64,000 nt of DNA from CAVZCC01 sp963773765 (GTDB lineage Bacteria; Actinomycetota; Acidimicrobiia; Acidimicrobiales; Microtrichaceae). A model generated the notes under the pieces. That model was given only the letters and a program-made list of their open reading frames with translations. It was not told the origin of the DNA and did not search any database. Position numbers and translations under genes: made by a program. This document shows, one piece after another, positions 8,976 through 17,702 of this stretch. The DNA lies in contig CAVZCC010000001.1 of NCBI GenBank assembly GCA_963773765.1, positions 682,001 to 746,000 on the forward strand, in the 5' to 3' direction. How positions within the stretch are numbered: the first letter of the stretch is position 1; the number at the start of each line of letters is the position of its first letter.

Positions 8976-10189
8976 CCCAGGAGCTGGTGGCCCGCACCAC
9001 CCCGGGCGACCCGGCCGCGGGTGACCCACCGCCGGGGGTGGCGGCCAGCGCGTTCGGCTCGCCCCGACGGTCCTTGTGGGGCGTGGGCGAGGCGCTGCGT
9101 CTCGAGCTCCCGGCCCCGTGGCCCGACCACGTGGACCGGGTGGCCGACGCGCTGGGAGCCATCCGGTCCGAGGGCGCCGACGACGAGCCCGGGGCCGGCC
9201 CGGTCGCGTTCGGCGCCTTGCCCTACGACCGCACGGCGGCGGCATCGCTGGTGGTACCCCGGGTGGTCCACGGCCGGACGGCGGACGGGACGCGATGGAC
9301 GACGACCATCGGCGCCGACGGGACGGTCCCCGCGCCGGCCACGTCGGCATCGGCGCCCCCGCCGGGACCCTCCGTCATCACGGTACGCAGCGCCCGGAGG
9401 GACGGGGACTGGAAGCACGGCGTGGAGGTGGCCACCAAGGCCATCGTCGACGGCCGACTGACCAAGGTGGTGCTGGCCCGCGAGCTGCTGGTGGAGACCG
9501 ATGTGGCGCTGGATCCGGTCTCCCTGCTGGGGCGGTTCCGGGCCGTGGCACCGGCGGCGATGTGCTACTGCATCGACGGCTTCGTCGGGGCCACCCCGGA
9601 GCTGCTGGTGTCACGCGTCGGCGACGTGGTGCGGGCCCATCCCATGGCCGGCACCACCCCCCGCACCGGTGACCCCGAGGCCGACGGACGCCGCGCCGGC
9701 GAGCTGCTGGGGTCGGCCAAGAACCGGGTGGAGCACCAGATCACCATCGACATGGTCCACGACACGCTCCTGCCGTGGTGCTCCTACCTGGACGCGGAGC
9801 CGGAACCGTCGGTGGTGGCGGCCGGCCCGGTGCAGCACCTGGCCACGTTGGTGGAGGGCCGGCTGTCGCACCCGGCCCCGTCGGTGCTGGAACTGGTGGC
9901 GGCGCTGCACCCCACCCCCGCGGTGGGGGGCTGGCCCCGGGCCGAGGCCCTGGCACTGCAGGCGGAGCTGGAGGGTGTGGACCGTGGGCGCTACGCCGGG
10001 CCGGTGGGCTGGGTCGACGCCGCGGGGAACGGGGCGTGGGGCGTCGGGATCCGGGGTGTGCAGGTCGACGGCACCACGGCCCGGCTGTTCGCCGGAGTGG
10101 GCGTGGTGGCCGATTCCGATCCCGAGGCCGAGCTGGAGGAGACCCGGGCCAAGGCCCAGGCCGTCCTCGGGGCCCTCATCCGCCCCTGA
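8972..10189 (+). CDS. menF: Isochorismate synthase MenF
   Basis: A 405-residue chorismate-using enzyme of the MenF/EntC family, which isomerises chorismate to isochorismate, the entry step to menaquinone. Characteristic segments are KVVLARELLVET, PELLVSRVGDVVRAHPMAGT (Mg-binding and substrate loop), SAKNRVEHQITIDMV, LHPTPAVGGWP and GRYAGPVGW near the C-terminus. The start GTG overlaps the menG stop (GTGA). EntC for siderophore synthesis has the same signature, but no siderophore genes are nearby while other men genes are, which supports MenF. Confidence 0.9.
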   Translation: MTQELVARTTPGDPAAGDPPPGVAASAFGSPRRSLWGVGEALRLELPAPWPDHVDRVADALGAIRSEGADDEPGAGPVAFGALPYDRTAAASLVVPRVVHGRTADGTRWTTTIGADGTVPAPATSASAPPPGPSVITVRSARRDGDWKHGVEVATKAIVDGRLTKVVLARELLVETDVALDPVSLLGRFRAVAPAAMCYCIDGFVGATPELLVSRVGDVVRAHPMAGTTPRTGDPEADGRRAGELLGSAKNRVEHQITIDMVHDTLLPWCSYLDAEPEPSVVAAGPVQHLATLVEGRLSHPAPSVLELVAALHPTPAVGGWPRAEALALQAELEGVDRGRYAGPVGWVDAAGNGAWGVGIRGVQVDGTTARLFAGVGVVADSDPEAELEETRAKAQAVLGALIRP

Positions 10190-10213
10190 CCGGCTCGACC
10201 GCCGGCGGATCCG

Positions 10214-10250
10214 GCGTCACCGATCGGTCGCTGCCACCGAAAGGTGACGC
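10214..10250. terminator. Candidate bidirectional terminator hairpin
   Basis: GCGTCACC at 10214-10221 pairs perfectly with GGTGACGC at 10243-10250, with a 21-base loop that can itself fold. It lies between two convergent stop codons (menF and the hydrolase). There is no T-run, as is common in high-G+C actinobacteria. Confidence 0.4.
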
Positions 10251-10271
10251 ACGTTCGGTGGGTGGTGCCCG

Positions 10272-11255
10272 TCAGGTGCCTCTCACGGGCTCGGAGGTCT
10301 CCCTGGCCCACACCTCGCGGATGTTGTCCAGCACGGTGACCACGTCCGCGAAGCCGGCGAAGTGGCCCTCGCCGGGCCGGACCCGAAGCTCCCCGCGGGG
10401 CAGCCGCGACGCCTGGTGGTGGCCGTGGCTCTGCGGCACGATCGTGTCCGCCAGCCCCTGCCACACCACCACCGGCGGCTGCACCTCCGACAGGGCGAAG
10501 CCCCAGTGCCGGCTGAACAGTGCGAAGTCGTGCGCCACCGACCGCAGCTCCCCGGCGGTCAGCAGGTCCTGCAGGAACATGGCCTTGAACTGCGGGTTGC
10601 CCAGCACCGGCTTGTCCGCGAAGCCCAGGAGCGCCACGTACGCGCTGAACACCGGATCGGCGTAGCGCTCGACGCGCTGGATGGCGCGACCCAGGAAGGA
10701 GCCGATCGGCGTGCGCAGGGCCTCGAACACCGGCGCACCGAAGCGCATGACCCGGGTGTAGGACCACACCGCGTCCTCGCCCCGGGTGGGGCCCAGCCCA
10801 CCCAGCAACGTGGCCACCACGACCCGGTCGGGCAGCTGGTGGGCCACGGCCAGCGTGTACGGACCGCCGCCCGACAGGCCGACCACGCCGAAGCGGTCCA
10901 GGCCCAGCTCGTCGGCCAGTGCCTCGATGTCCGCGGCGAAGTCCACGATGCGGTGGTAGCGGTGGTCGGTCGAGCGTCCGGTGCCGGGGCGTTCCACCGC
11001 GATGACCCGGAAGCCGCGCTGCAGGGCCACCTCGTCGATGGAGGGCGGCACCTGGGTGCGGGCCCCCGGCGTGCCGTGGAACCACAGGATGGGGTCGCCC
11101 TCGGGGTGGCCGTACTCGGCCCATCCCAGCACCCGGCCGTCGGCCACCGTGGCCTCACCGACCTGTCGGGGCACCGGTGAGCCGAGCTCCCGGATGGCCT
11201 CCTCCAGCTCCACCACCGGTGGACCGTCGAACTCCCCCACGCCGTTGTCACCCAT
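10272..11255 (-). CDS. Alpha/beta-hydrolase, probable esterase or epoxide-hydrolase-like
   Basis: A 327-residue alpha/beta-hydrolase. The oxyanion motif is HGTPGAR, the nucleophile elbow is VGLSGGGPYTLA, and GHFAGF near the C-terminus supplies the His. No signal peptide is seen, so it should be cytosolic. It sits between menF and menD on the opposite strand to menF but is not MenH, which lies at 13097. The substrate is unknown. A TAGCGT hexamer overlapping the menD stop lies eight bases before the ATG. Confidence 0.82.
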   Translation of the reverse strand: MGDNGVGEFDGPPVVELEEAIRELGSPVPRQVGEATVADGRVLGWAEYGHPEGDPILWFHGTPGARTQVPPSIDEVALQRGFRVIAVERPGTGRSTDHRYHRIVDFAADIEALADELGLDRFGVVGLSGGGPYTLAVAHQLPDRVVVATLLGGLGPTRGEDAVWSYTRVMRFGAPVFEALRTPIGSFLGRAIQRVERYADPVFSAYVALLGFADKPVLGNPQFKAMFLQDLLTAGELRSVAHDFALFSRHWGFALSEVQPPVVVWQGLADTIVPQSHGHHQASRLPRGELRVRPGEGHFAGFADVVTVLDNIREVWARETSEPVRGT

Positions 11256-11263
11256 CGCCGTGA

Positions 11264-11269
11264 ACGCTA
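11264..11269 (-). promoter_or_regulatory. Candidate -10 hexamer TAGCGT, leaderless
   Basis: It ends eight bases before the ATG of the alpha/beta-hydrolase at 11255. The stop codon TAG of menD (11269-11267) is the first half of this hexamer. Confidence 0.4.
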
Positions 11270-13070
11270 GTCCGCGACCCGGTCGAGGGCCGCTCCCACC
11301 GCGGCGTTCAACTCGGCGTGCACGGCCACGTTGTCGTCGCGGTCGGTGCCGACGACCACCACCCGGGGACCACCCCGGGTGAAGGCGCCGGTGACCGCTG
11401 CGTGCAGCCCGCCCCGGCTCGACACCCGCTCCGCCGGCACGCCGTGGGCCAGGGCCACGGCCACGGGGTCCACGCCGTGGGGGGTGCCGAACAGGCGCTC
11501 GAACCGGTCGGCGGGCACCTCGGACCGCTGGGGCAGGAAGGAGAAGATGCCCCCGCCGTCGTTGTCCACCACCACGATCACCAGCGTGACGCCGCGGCGG
11601 GCCAGGCCCAACAGGGCGTTGGTGTCGTGCAGGAAGGCGACGTCGCCGACCAGCAGGACCGTGGGCGCCCAGGTGAGGGCCACGCCCACCGCGGTCGAGG
11701 TGACGCCGTCGATCCCGTTCGCCCCCCGGTTGGCCAGGACCCGGACGTCGTCCCGGGCGGGGGCGAACCACTCCAGGTCCCGCACCGGCATGGACGACGA
11801 CGCCACCAGGGTCCCGCCCGACGGGACCAGGCCCATGACGTCCACGGCGACCGCCGGCTCGCCCGCCCGGCCCTGCCGGGTCAGCGTGTCCTGCAGTGCC
11901 TGACGGGCCGCCGCCTCGGCGTCGGCCCAGCCGCTGCGCCACCCCGACGGTGCAGCCGGCCCCTCCGCGCCCGCCTGCAGCGCACCGGTCAGCTGGGCGC
12001 ACGCGGTCGCGATGTCCGCGGGCAGGGAGCGGGCCAGGACCTGGTCGGGGTCCGGGACCAGGCCGAAGCGGTCCAGTCCCACCTGCAGCGCACCGCTGGT
12101 GGCCAGCCACTGGTTGGTGACCTTGGAGGCCAGCAGCCCGCCGAGGCGGAGCACCGCCTCGGGCCGGTGCCCGGCGGCGAACGCCTCGTGGCGAAGGATG
12201 GGGTCGAAGGCCGTCACGACGGCGGGGTGGTCCCGGCGGCAGCCGGACGGGCCGTCGGCCAGCACCGGCCAGCCGAGTGCGTCGGCCAGGCCCAGCACGG
12301 CGTCACCGTCGGCCGCGCCCAGCGCCGCCCGGGCACCGGCCACGATCACGCCGCGGCGACCGGCCAGGGCCGGGGCCAGCCGGCCGAGTTCCTCGTCCAG
12401 CAGGCCCCAGGACGCGCCGGCCGGGGAGGGTGGCTCCTGCGGTCCGGCGGCGGGCAGCTGGCCGGGGGTCCCCAGCAGGGGCTCCCGGAAGGCCAGGTTG
12501 AGGTGCACCGGCCCCGGCGTGGTGCCCAGCGTCCGGCTCCACGCGTCCCGGGCCAGGTCGCGCCACGACGGCGCCCCGCCGGCCGCCGGCGGTCCGGGCT
12601 CACAGAACCAGCGCACGGCCCGGCCGTACAGCTGGCGCTGGTCGATGGTCTGGGGGGCGCCCACGCCCTGCAGCTCCGGGGGCCGGTCCGCGGTGACCAC
12701 CAGCAGGGGCACCGCGGCCTGGTGGGCCTCCACCACCGCGGCGTGGAGCTCGGCCGCGGCGGTGCCGCTGGTGCACAGCAGCAGGGCGGGCCGACCCGTG
12801 GCCAGGCCCAGGCCCAGCGCGCGAGAACGAGGCCGATCGCTCGTCGTGGAACACGTGGAGGCGTAGCCGGGTGTCCGTGGCCAGGGCCAGGGCCATGGGC
12901 GTCGAGCGGGAGCCGGGCGCGACCACGGCGTCGGCCAGCCCGAGCCGCACCCACTGGTCCACCAGCGTGGCGCAGTAGGTGGCCGCGACGTCGCCCGTGG
13001 TCGGATCCGGGACGGTGTCGGTGGGAGCGGTGTCGGTGGGTTCGGGGGTCGCTGGGCCGGGGTCACTCAT
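11267..13070 (-). CDS. menD: SEPHCHC synthase MenD, frameshifted
   Basis: A thiamine-diphosphate enzyme that joins 2-oxoglutarate and isochorismate to SEPHCHC, the second committed step to menaquinone. The N-terminal part reads VVAPGSRSTPMALALA and HVFHDERSASF, then the frame changes near 12820 (one extra base) and continues ALGLGLATGRPALLLCTSGTAAAE. The C-terminal half has ANRGANGIDG (ThDP domain) and NDGGGIFSFLPQ. Corrected length is 600 residues, normal for MenD. The start ATG 13070 has TAGGCT ten bases upstream. The gene is divergent from menH. Confidence 0.93.
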
Positions 13071-13080
13071 GGGCCGGGTC

Positions 13081-13090
13081 AGCCTACGGT
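13081..13090. promoter_or_regulatory. Overlapping divergent -10 hexamers for menD and menH
   Basis: In these ten bases TAGGCT (minus strand, 13086-13081) faces menD with a 10-base spacer, and TACGGT (plus strand, 13085-13090) faces menH with a 6-base spacer to GTG 13097. The hexamers share two base pairs, so polymerase could occupy only one at a time. Confidence 0.45.
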
Positions 13091-13096
13091 GAGGGG

Positions 13097-14005
13097 GTGC
13101 CCCGGAACGAAGCCTCCGACCGCACGCTGGCCGTGTCCCCCACCGGGCCGACCGGTTCCCCACCGGTCGTGTTCCTCCACGGCTTCACCCAGACCGGCCG
13201 CTGCGGCGGGCCGGCGGTGGCGGACCTGGCCCGGGACCACCGGGTGCTCCTGGTGGACCTGCCCGGCCACGGGGGGTCCGCCCGCCACGCCGGGTCCGAC
13301 CTGCCCGGGGCCGCCGACCTGCTCGCCGCCACGGTCGGGCCCGAGGGCCCGGCCCTGGTCCTGGGCTACTCCATGGGCGCCCGGGTGGGCCTGCACCTGG
13401 CCCTGGCCCGACCGGACCTGGTGGCGGCCATGGTCCTGGTCGGCGGCACGGCCGGCATCGACGACGCCGGGGAGCGGGCGGCGCGGCGGGCCGCGGACGG
13501 GGCGCTGGCCGACCGGTTGGAGGCGATCGGTGTGGCCGCGTTCGTGGACGAGTGGCTGGCGCTCCCGCTGTTCGCGGGACTGGCGCCCTGGGCCCGCTTC
13601 GACGAGGAGCGCCGGGCCAACACCGCGGCCGGACTGGCCGGCAGCCTGCGCCATGCCGGCACCGGCACCATGGAGCCGCTGTGGGACCGGCTCGGGGCCG
13701 TGGAGGTGCCCGTGCGGTGCGTCGCGGGGGAACGGGACGACAAGTTCCGCCAGCTGGCCGATCGCCTGGCCCGCTCGATCGGGCCCGGCGCCACGTCGGT
13801 GGTGGTCCCCGGCGCCGGCCATGCCGCCCACCTGGAGGCCCCGGACGCCGTCACGGCGGTGGTCCGCGGGCTGACCGGCGCGCCGCTCAGCCGCCGACGT
13901 AGAAGCCGAGCGCGACCAGCACGCCGTAGACGAGTTGCACCCGGCCGGTCTCGCCCAGCACGGCGATCAGCTGTGGGCCCCGGGCGCCGCTCAGGACGCC
14001 GATGA
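13097..14005 (+). CDS. menH: SHCHC synthase-like alpha/beta-hydrolase (MenH)
   Basis: An alpha/beta-hydrolase whose motifs VVFLHGFTQTG, LVDLPGHGGS, LVLGYSMGARVGLHLAL (Ser nucleophile) and GAGHAAHLEAP match MenH, which removes pyruvate from SEPHCHC to give SHCHC. The position opposite menD and beside menA supports this. The open frame runs to 14005, but the last 38 or so residues are almost pure Arg/Ala/Pro and are antisense to the 3' end of menA. I suspect the true protein ends near 13885 and that a base error or overlap creates the tail. Without the tail, length is about 265 residues, as expected. Confidence 0.8.
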   Translation: MPRNEASDRTLAVSPTGPTGSPPVVFLHGFTQTGRCGGPAVADLARDHRVLLVDLPGHGGSARHAGSDLPGAADLLAATVGPEGPALVLGYSMGARVGLHLALARPDLVAAMVLVGGTAGIDDAGERAARRAADGALADRLEAIGVAAFVDEWLALPLFAGLAPWARFDEERRANTAAGLAGSLRHAGTGTMEPLWDRLGAVEVPVRCVAGERDDKFRQLADRLARSIGPGATSVVVPGAGHAAHLEAPDAVTAVVRGLTGAPLSRRRRSRARPARRRRVAPGRSRPARRSAVGPGRRSGRR

Positions 14006-14827
14006 TCGGGCGGACGGGCCAGGACCAGGGCCACGAAGCCGAGGGCGGCCAGCGGTCGGCCCCCCAGGCCGGCCATGAGGGGCAGCACCAGGAACGGCAG
14101 CACCACCAGGACGACGTACAGGATCCGGGTCCGCCGGTCCCCCAGCCGCACCGCCAGGGTGACCTTGCCGACCGCGGTGTCGCCCGGGATGTCCCGCAGG
14201 TTGTTCACCACCAGCAGCGCGGTGGACAGGCAGCCCATGGCCGCGCCGGACAGCACCGCCAGCCAGGTGACGGTGAGCGTCTGGACGTAGAAGGACCCGA
14301 CGGTGGCCACCAGGCCGAAGAAGACGAACACGAACGACCTCGCCGAAGCCGGCATAGCCGTAGGGCCGGGACCCGCCGGTGTAGAACCATCCGGCGGCGA
14401 TGGCGGCCAGGCCCACGAACACCAGCTTCCAGTCCACGAACAGCACCAGCGGCAGGCCGCACACCGCGGTGAGCCCGAAGCAGGCCAGCATGGCCCGCTT
14501 GACCTGGCCCGGGGTGGCCAGTCCGTTGCCCACCAGGCGGGGCGGTCCGGTCCGGGCGCCGGGGTCGTCGGTGCCCCGCTTCCCGTCGGAGTAGTCGTTG
14601 GCGTAGTTCGTGGCGACCTGCACGAACAGGGCGACGCCCAGCGCACACAGGAACCGCCACACCACCAGGCCCTTCGGCCCGTCCCGCAGCACCAGTCCGG
14701 CCGCAGCGGCGGTGCCGACCAGCACGGGGGCGACCGCGGCGGGCAGGGTGCGGGGCCGGGCGCCCAGGACCCACTTCCGCCAGTCGGTCGGCAGCGGCGG
14801 CGGTCCGGCGGGTCGGGTGTCAGCCAT
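13887..14827 (-). CDS. menA: 1,4-dihydroxy-2-naphthoate polyprenyltransferase MenA, two frameshifts
   Basis: An integral-membrane prenyltransferase that attaches the polyprenyl tail to DHNA. The start ATG 14827 leads into WVLGARPRTLPAAVAPVLVG, then VQVATNYANDYSDGKRGTDD, which is the first Asp-rich diphosphate-binding motif, and VVNNLRDIPGDTAVGK, the second. Two extra bases break the frame, near 14336 (GYAGFGEV to FVFVFFGLVAT) and near 14019 (ALVLA to VRPIIGVLSG). Correcting both gives 312 residues ending in GVLVALGFYVGG. Several hydrophobic helices are visible. The 3' end overlaps the open frame of menH on the other strand. Confidence 0.92.
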
Positions 14828-14836
14828 GGCCCGGTG

Positions 14837-14842
14837 ATGCTA
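14837..14842 (-). promoter_or_regulatory. Candidate -10 hexamer TAGCAT for menA
   Basis: Nine bases separate it from the ATG at 14827. It overlaps the TAG stop of the PH-domain gene (14842-14840). Confidence 0.38.
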
Positions 14843-15319
14843 CGGCTCGTCGTCCACCAACAGCGCACCGGCCCGGGGGTGGGCCCGCACCACGTCCAGC
14901 ACGGCGTCGGACTCGTCGCCCGGGAACCGCGTGGCCGCGCCGACCCGGTGGCGTCGCCGCAGGCCGTGCACGTGCACGTCCACGACCACCAGGCCGGGAC
15001 GGCGCACGACCTCCAGGCGGTCGAGGCGGTCCCATCCGACGTGGAAGGTCGTCACCAGGTTGCGGCACACCAGCCCACCCTCGTCCAGGTCCGCCCGCTG
15101 GGTGACGGCCCGCCAGGCCAGGCCGCAGCCGACCAGGACCGTCAGGACGGCCAGCACCCAGGGCGGGACCGGGTCGTCCGCGGTGGCGGCCAGTCCCGAC
15201 GTGGCGGCCCGGTACACCACCAGCCCGACGGCGAGCGTCGGGATGGCCGCGGCCATGGCCCACGCCGGCGGGCCGGGCCGCAGCGTCATGCCGACCGGCA
15301 TCGGCGGGACGCCGGTCAT
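14840..15319 (-). CDS. PH-domain (bPH-like) membrane protein
   Basis: A 159-residue protein with two hydrophobic segments (roughly residues 18-35 and 45-62) followed by a beta-rich soluble part, LDEGGLVCRNLVTTFHVGWDRLD, that looks like the bacterial PH domain found in many small actinobacterial membrane proteins. Function is unknown. The ATG at 15319 overlaps the stop of a nine-codon frame created by a tandem duplication; in-frame ATGs at 15301 and 15289 are alternative starts. It lies directly downstream of the channel-like gene and is probably co-transcribed with it. Confidence 0.68.
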   Translation of the reverse strand: MTGVPPMPVGMTLRPGPPAWAMAAAIPTLAVGLVVYRAATSGLAATADDPVPPWVLAVLTVLVGCGLAWRAVTQRADLDEGGLVCRNLVTTFHVGWDRLDRLEVVRRPGLVVVDVHVHGLRRRHRVGAATRFPGDESDAVLDVVRAHPRAGALLVDDEP

Positions 15320-15356
15320 GACACCACCGGGGGGACGCCGGTCATGACGCCACCGG
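15305..15356. repeat. 26-base tandem duplication at a gene junction
   Basis: Two near-identical copies of a GGGACGCCGGTCATGAC-containing unit lie side by side, 15305-15330 and 15331-15356. Read on the minus strand each copy carries TCATGACC, a stop/start overlap. The duplication separates the stop of the channel-like gene from the start of the PH-domain gene by a nine-codon open frame. Confidence 0.7.
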
Positions 15357-16454
15357 CGGTCGGGTGAACCGCCACACGGTGCGCAGGATGGGGCGGCGCA
15401 CCACGGGAGCCCGGTCCGAGGACCACCGGCACGGCGGCGGCTGCACCACCGAGCACAGCCCGATGAGGGCGGCGTCGTAGTTGACCCGCCACCCCGCCCA
15501 GTCCTGCCACGCCCGGTCGCGGTCGGCCAGGAGCGGCACCCCGGCCGCGGCCAGGGCCTCCCAGGCGACGTCGAACTCCTCACGGGTGACCGAGATCGGG
15601 TCGCCGGGGGCGGGGTCGGGGTCGAAGGGAACCCGGAAGAACGAGCCGATCTCCCGCAGGGACAGGAACCCCGCCCGGAGGCACAGTTGCGCCGACGGGC
15701 TGCGGGGCAGGTCGACGGCGGCGGTGATCATGGCGGCGGAGTCCAGCAGCGCCCCGGCCGAGGTCAGCCAGGAACGGCCGCCGCCGGAGCGGAAGTCCAC
15801 CAGCGCCGGGTAGGACGTGTGGGTCTCCTCCAGCTCCGAGAACCAGTTCTCCCATTCCAGCCACAGGTCGTCCAGGTCGTCGAGGCCACGGATCCGGTGC
15901 AGGCGGATGATGAAGGTCTCCGCGGTCGGCGGCTGGCCGGCCCGGCTGGACATCTGGGCCACCAGCAACTCCCGCCGGCTGTAGACCCCGTACATGGTGG
16001 GCAGGAACGAGATGAGCAGGCCCACCAGGCCCAGGCCCACGATGGCCTCGGTCACCTCCACCAGCGTGGGGGGCGTGGCGGTGGCCGTCGCCAGGCCCAG
16101 GGTGGTCAGCGAGGACCCGGAGATGACGAGCGCGTCCCGCAGCGAGTCCACGCCCAGGGCCCAGTAGATGGGGACGTAGCCGATGATGGCGAGCACGGCC
16201 CAGGCGGCGGCCAGGCACAACAGGGCCACCGGCGCGAACCGGGCCCGGATCCGCTCCGCCCGCTCGGGTGAGGCCCGCCGCAGGGCGGGAGCGATGATCC
16301 TCCGCCCGACCAGGAAGACCAGGGCGGTCAACGCCACCTGCTCGCCCCGGGGCACCACCACCGTCCGCACCGCGCTCAGCACGACGTAGCCCACGAACCA
16401 GACACCGGCCGCGGCGGCCAGCACCCGCACGGCGATCTCCAACCCGGTCGTCAC
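15342..16454 (-). CDS. Ion-channel-like membrane protein (two-helix pore type)
   Basis: A 370-residue protein with an N-terminal membrane part: hydrophobic segments near residues 8-30, 41-58, 75-98 and 130-150. Between the last two lies SGSSLTTLGLATATATPPT, which resembles the pore loop and filter of two-helix potassium channels (TxxTxGFG) but with GLAT in place of GFG or GYG. The C-terminal 200 residues are soluble, start with RRELLVAQMSSRAGQPP and contain a Trp-rich LWLEWENWFSELEE helix; this may be a regulatory domain. Ion selectivity is not predictable. GTG start, with TAGCGT eight bases upstream. Confidence 0.7.
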   Translation of the reverse strand: MTTGLEIAVRVLAAAAGVWFVGYVVLSAVRTVVVPRGEQVALTALVFLVGRRIIAPALRRASPERAERIRARFAPVALLCLAAAWAVLAIIGYVPIYWALGVDSLRDALVISGSSLTTLGLATATATPPTLVEVTEAIVGLGLVGLLISFLPTMYGVYSRRELLVAQMSSRAGQPPTAETFIIRLHRIRGLDDLDDLWLEWENWFSELEETHTSYPALVDFRSGGGRSWLTSAGALLDSAAMITAAVDLPRSPSAQLCLRAGFLSLREIGSFFRVPFDPDPAPGDPISVTREEFDVAWEALAAAGVPLLADRDRAWQDWAGWRVNYDAALIGLCSVVQPPPCRWSSDRAPVVRRPILRTVWRFTRPPVAS

Positions 16455-16462
16455 GGCGGCCG

Positions 16463-16468
16463 ACGCTA
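16463..16468 (-). promoter_or_regulatory. Candidate -10 hexamer TAGCGT for the channel-like gene
   Basis: It lies eight bases before GTG 16454, inside the 50-base divergent gap shared with menE. Confidence 0.4.
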
Positions 16469-16504
16469 CCCGCCGGGCACCGTGACGCGGCAGAGTGGTC
16501 CACC

Positions 16505-17702
16505 GTGGCCGACCTCGTCGCCCTCCGCGTGTCCCCCGGCCCCGGCTTCGTCACCGCGCTGCGGCGGACCTGGGACGCCGGCGATGCCGTGCTGCCCCTC
16601 GACCCGGCCGCGCCCGACAGCCACATCGAGACGGTCCTGCGCGCGTTGCGGCCGGGGGCGATCATCGACCGCACCGGGGAGCGGACCCGCCTGGACGGCG
16701 GCCTGCCCGTCGAGGAGGGCGACGCCCTGGTGGTGGCGACCTCGGGGACGACCGGGACCCCCAAGGGTGCCGTCATCACCCATGCCGCCGTGGAGTACGC
16801 CGCCTACGCCACCTCCACCGCGCTGGGCGTCGGTCCCGACGTGCGGTGGCTGGCCTGCCTGCCGCTGTCCCACGTGGGCGGGTGCTCGGTCATCACCCGT
16901 GCCCTGCTCACCGGTGCCGGCCTGGAGGTCATCGCCCCCGGGGATCCCTCCGCCATCGACGACGCCGGCGCGCCGGGGCGCCACCCACGTGTCACTCGTG
17001 CCGACCGTGCTCCGGCGGATCGACCCGGCCCGGTGGCGGGTCATCCTGCTGGGGGGCTCGGCCATCCCGGCCGACCGGCCGGCCAACACCGTGGCCACCT
17101 ACGGGATGACCGAGACGTTCGGGGGTGTCGTCTACGACGGCCTGGCCCTGAACGGCGTGGCGGTCCGCATCGCCGCGGAGGAGGGCGCGGGCGGTGCCGG
17201 GACGGGGCCGATCGAGGTCAGCTCGCCCACCCTGCTGCGGTGCTACCGCGACGGGACCGACCCCACCGACGCCCGGGGCTGGTTCCGGACCGGGGACCTG
17301 GGCCACGTCGACGCCGCCACCGGTCGGCTCACCGTGGAGGGCCGGGCCGACGACCTGATCATCACCGGCGGTGAGAAGGTGTGGCCCGAACCGGTCGAGG
17401 ACGTCCTCCGGGGCGCTCCGGGCGTGGCCGACGTGGCCGTGGTGGGCCGGGTCGACCCGGAGTGGGGCCACCGGGTGGTGGCCATGGTGGTCCCCACCGA
17501 TCCGGCCGCCCCGCCCACGCTGGCCGCACTGCGGTCACGGGTGCGGGAGCGCCTGCCGGTGGCGGCCGCTCCCAAGGAGCTGGAGCTGGTCGATTCGCTC
17601 CCCCGCACGGCGATCGGCAAACTCGCGAGGCATGCGGTGTCGGGCGGACCGTCCGACCCGGGAGATGGTGGCGCGGGAGATGGTGGCGCGGGACATGGCT
17701 GA
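16505..17702 (+). CDS. menE: O-succinylbenzoate-CoA ligase-like enzyme (MenE), frameshifted
   Basis: A short ANL-superfamily ligase. The phosphate loop is VVATSGTTGTPKGAVITHAA; later motifs are ATYGMTETFGG, GWFRTGDLG, DDLIITGGEKVWPEPVED and the C-terminal LPRTAIGKLAR with the adenylation Lys. MenE makes OSB-CoA in menaquinone synthesis, and the compact N-terminus plus the neighbouring men genes favour that role. One extra base near 16977 moves the frame from DDAGAP to ATHVSLVPTVLRR. Corrected length is 398 residues. The end of the gene overlaps the next start and contains a 15-base tandem repeat encoding DGGAG twice. Confidence 0.83.
17660..17689 (+). repeat. 15-base tandem repeat with in-frame start codons
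   Basis: The unit GGGAGATGGTGGCGC occurs twice in a row, followed by GGGACATGGC. In the frame of the next gene this gives ATG codons at 17665, 17680 and 17695; in the menE frame it adds Gly/Ala/Asp repeats to the C-terminus. Confidence 0.75.

Noticed and set aside
11318..13096. 5' two-thirds of a long plus-strand frame ending in menH
   Set aside because: It is antisense to menD; menH proper begins at the GTG at 13097, where the alpha/beta-hydrolase sequence starts.
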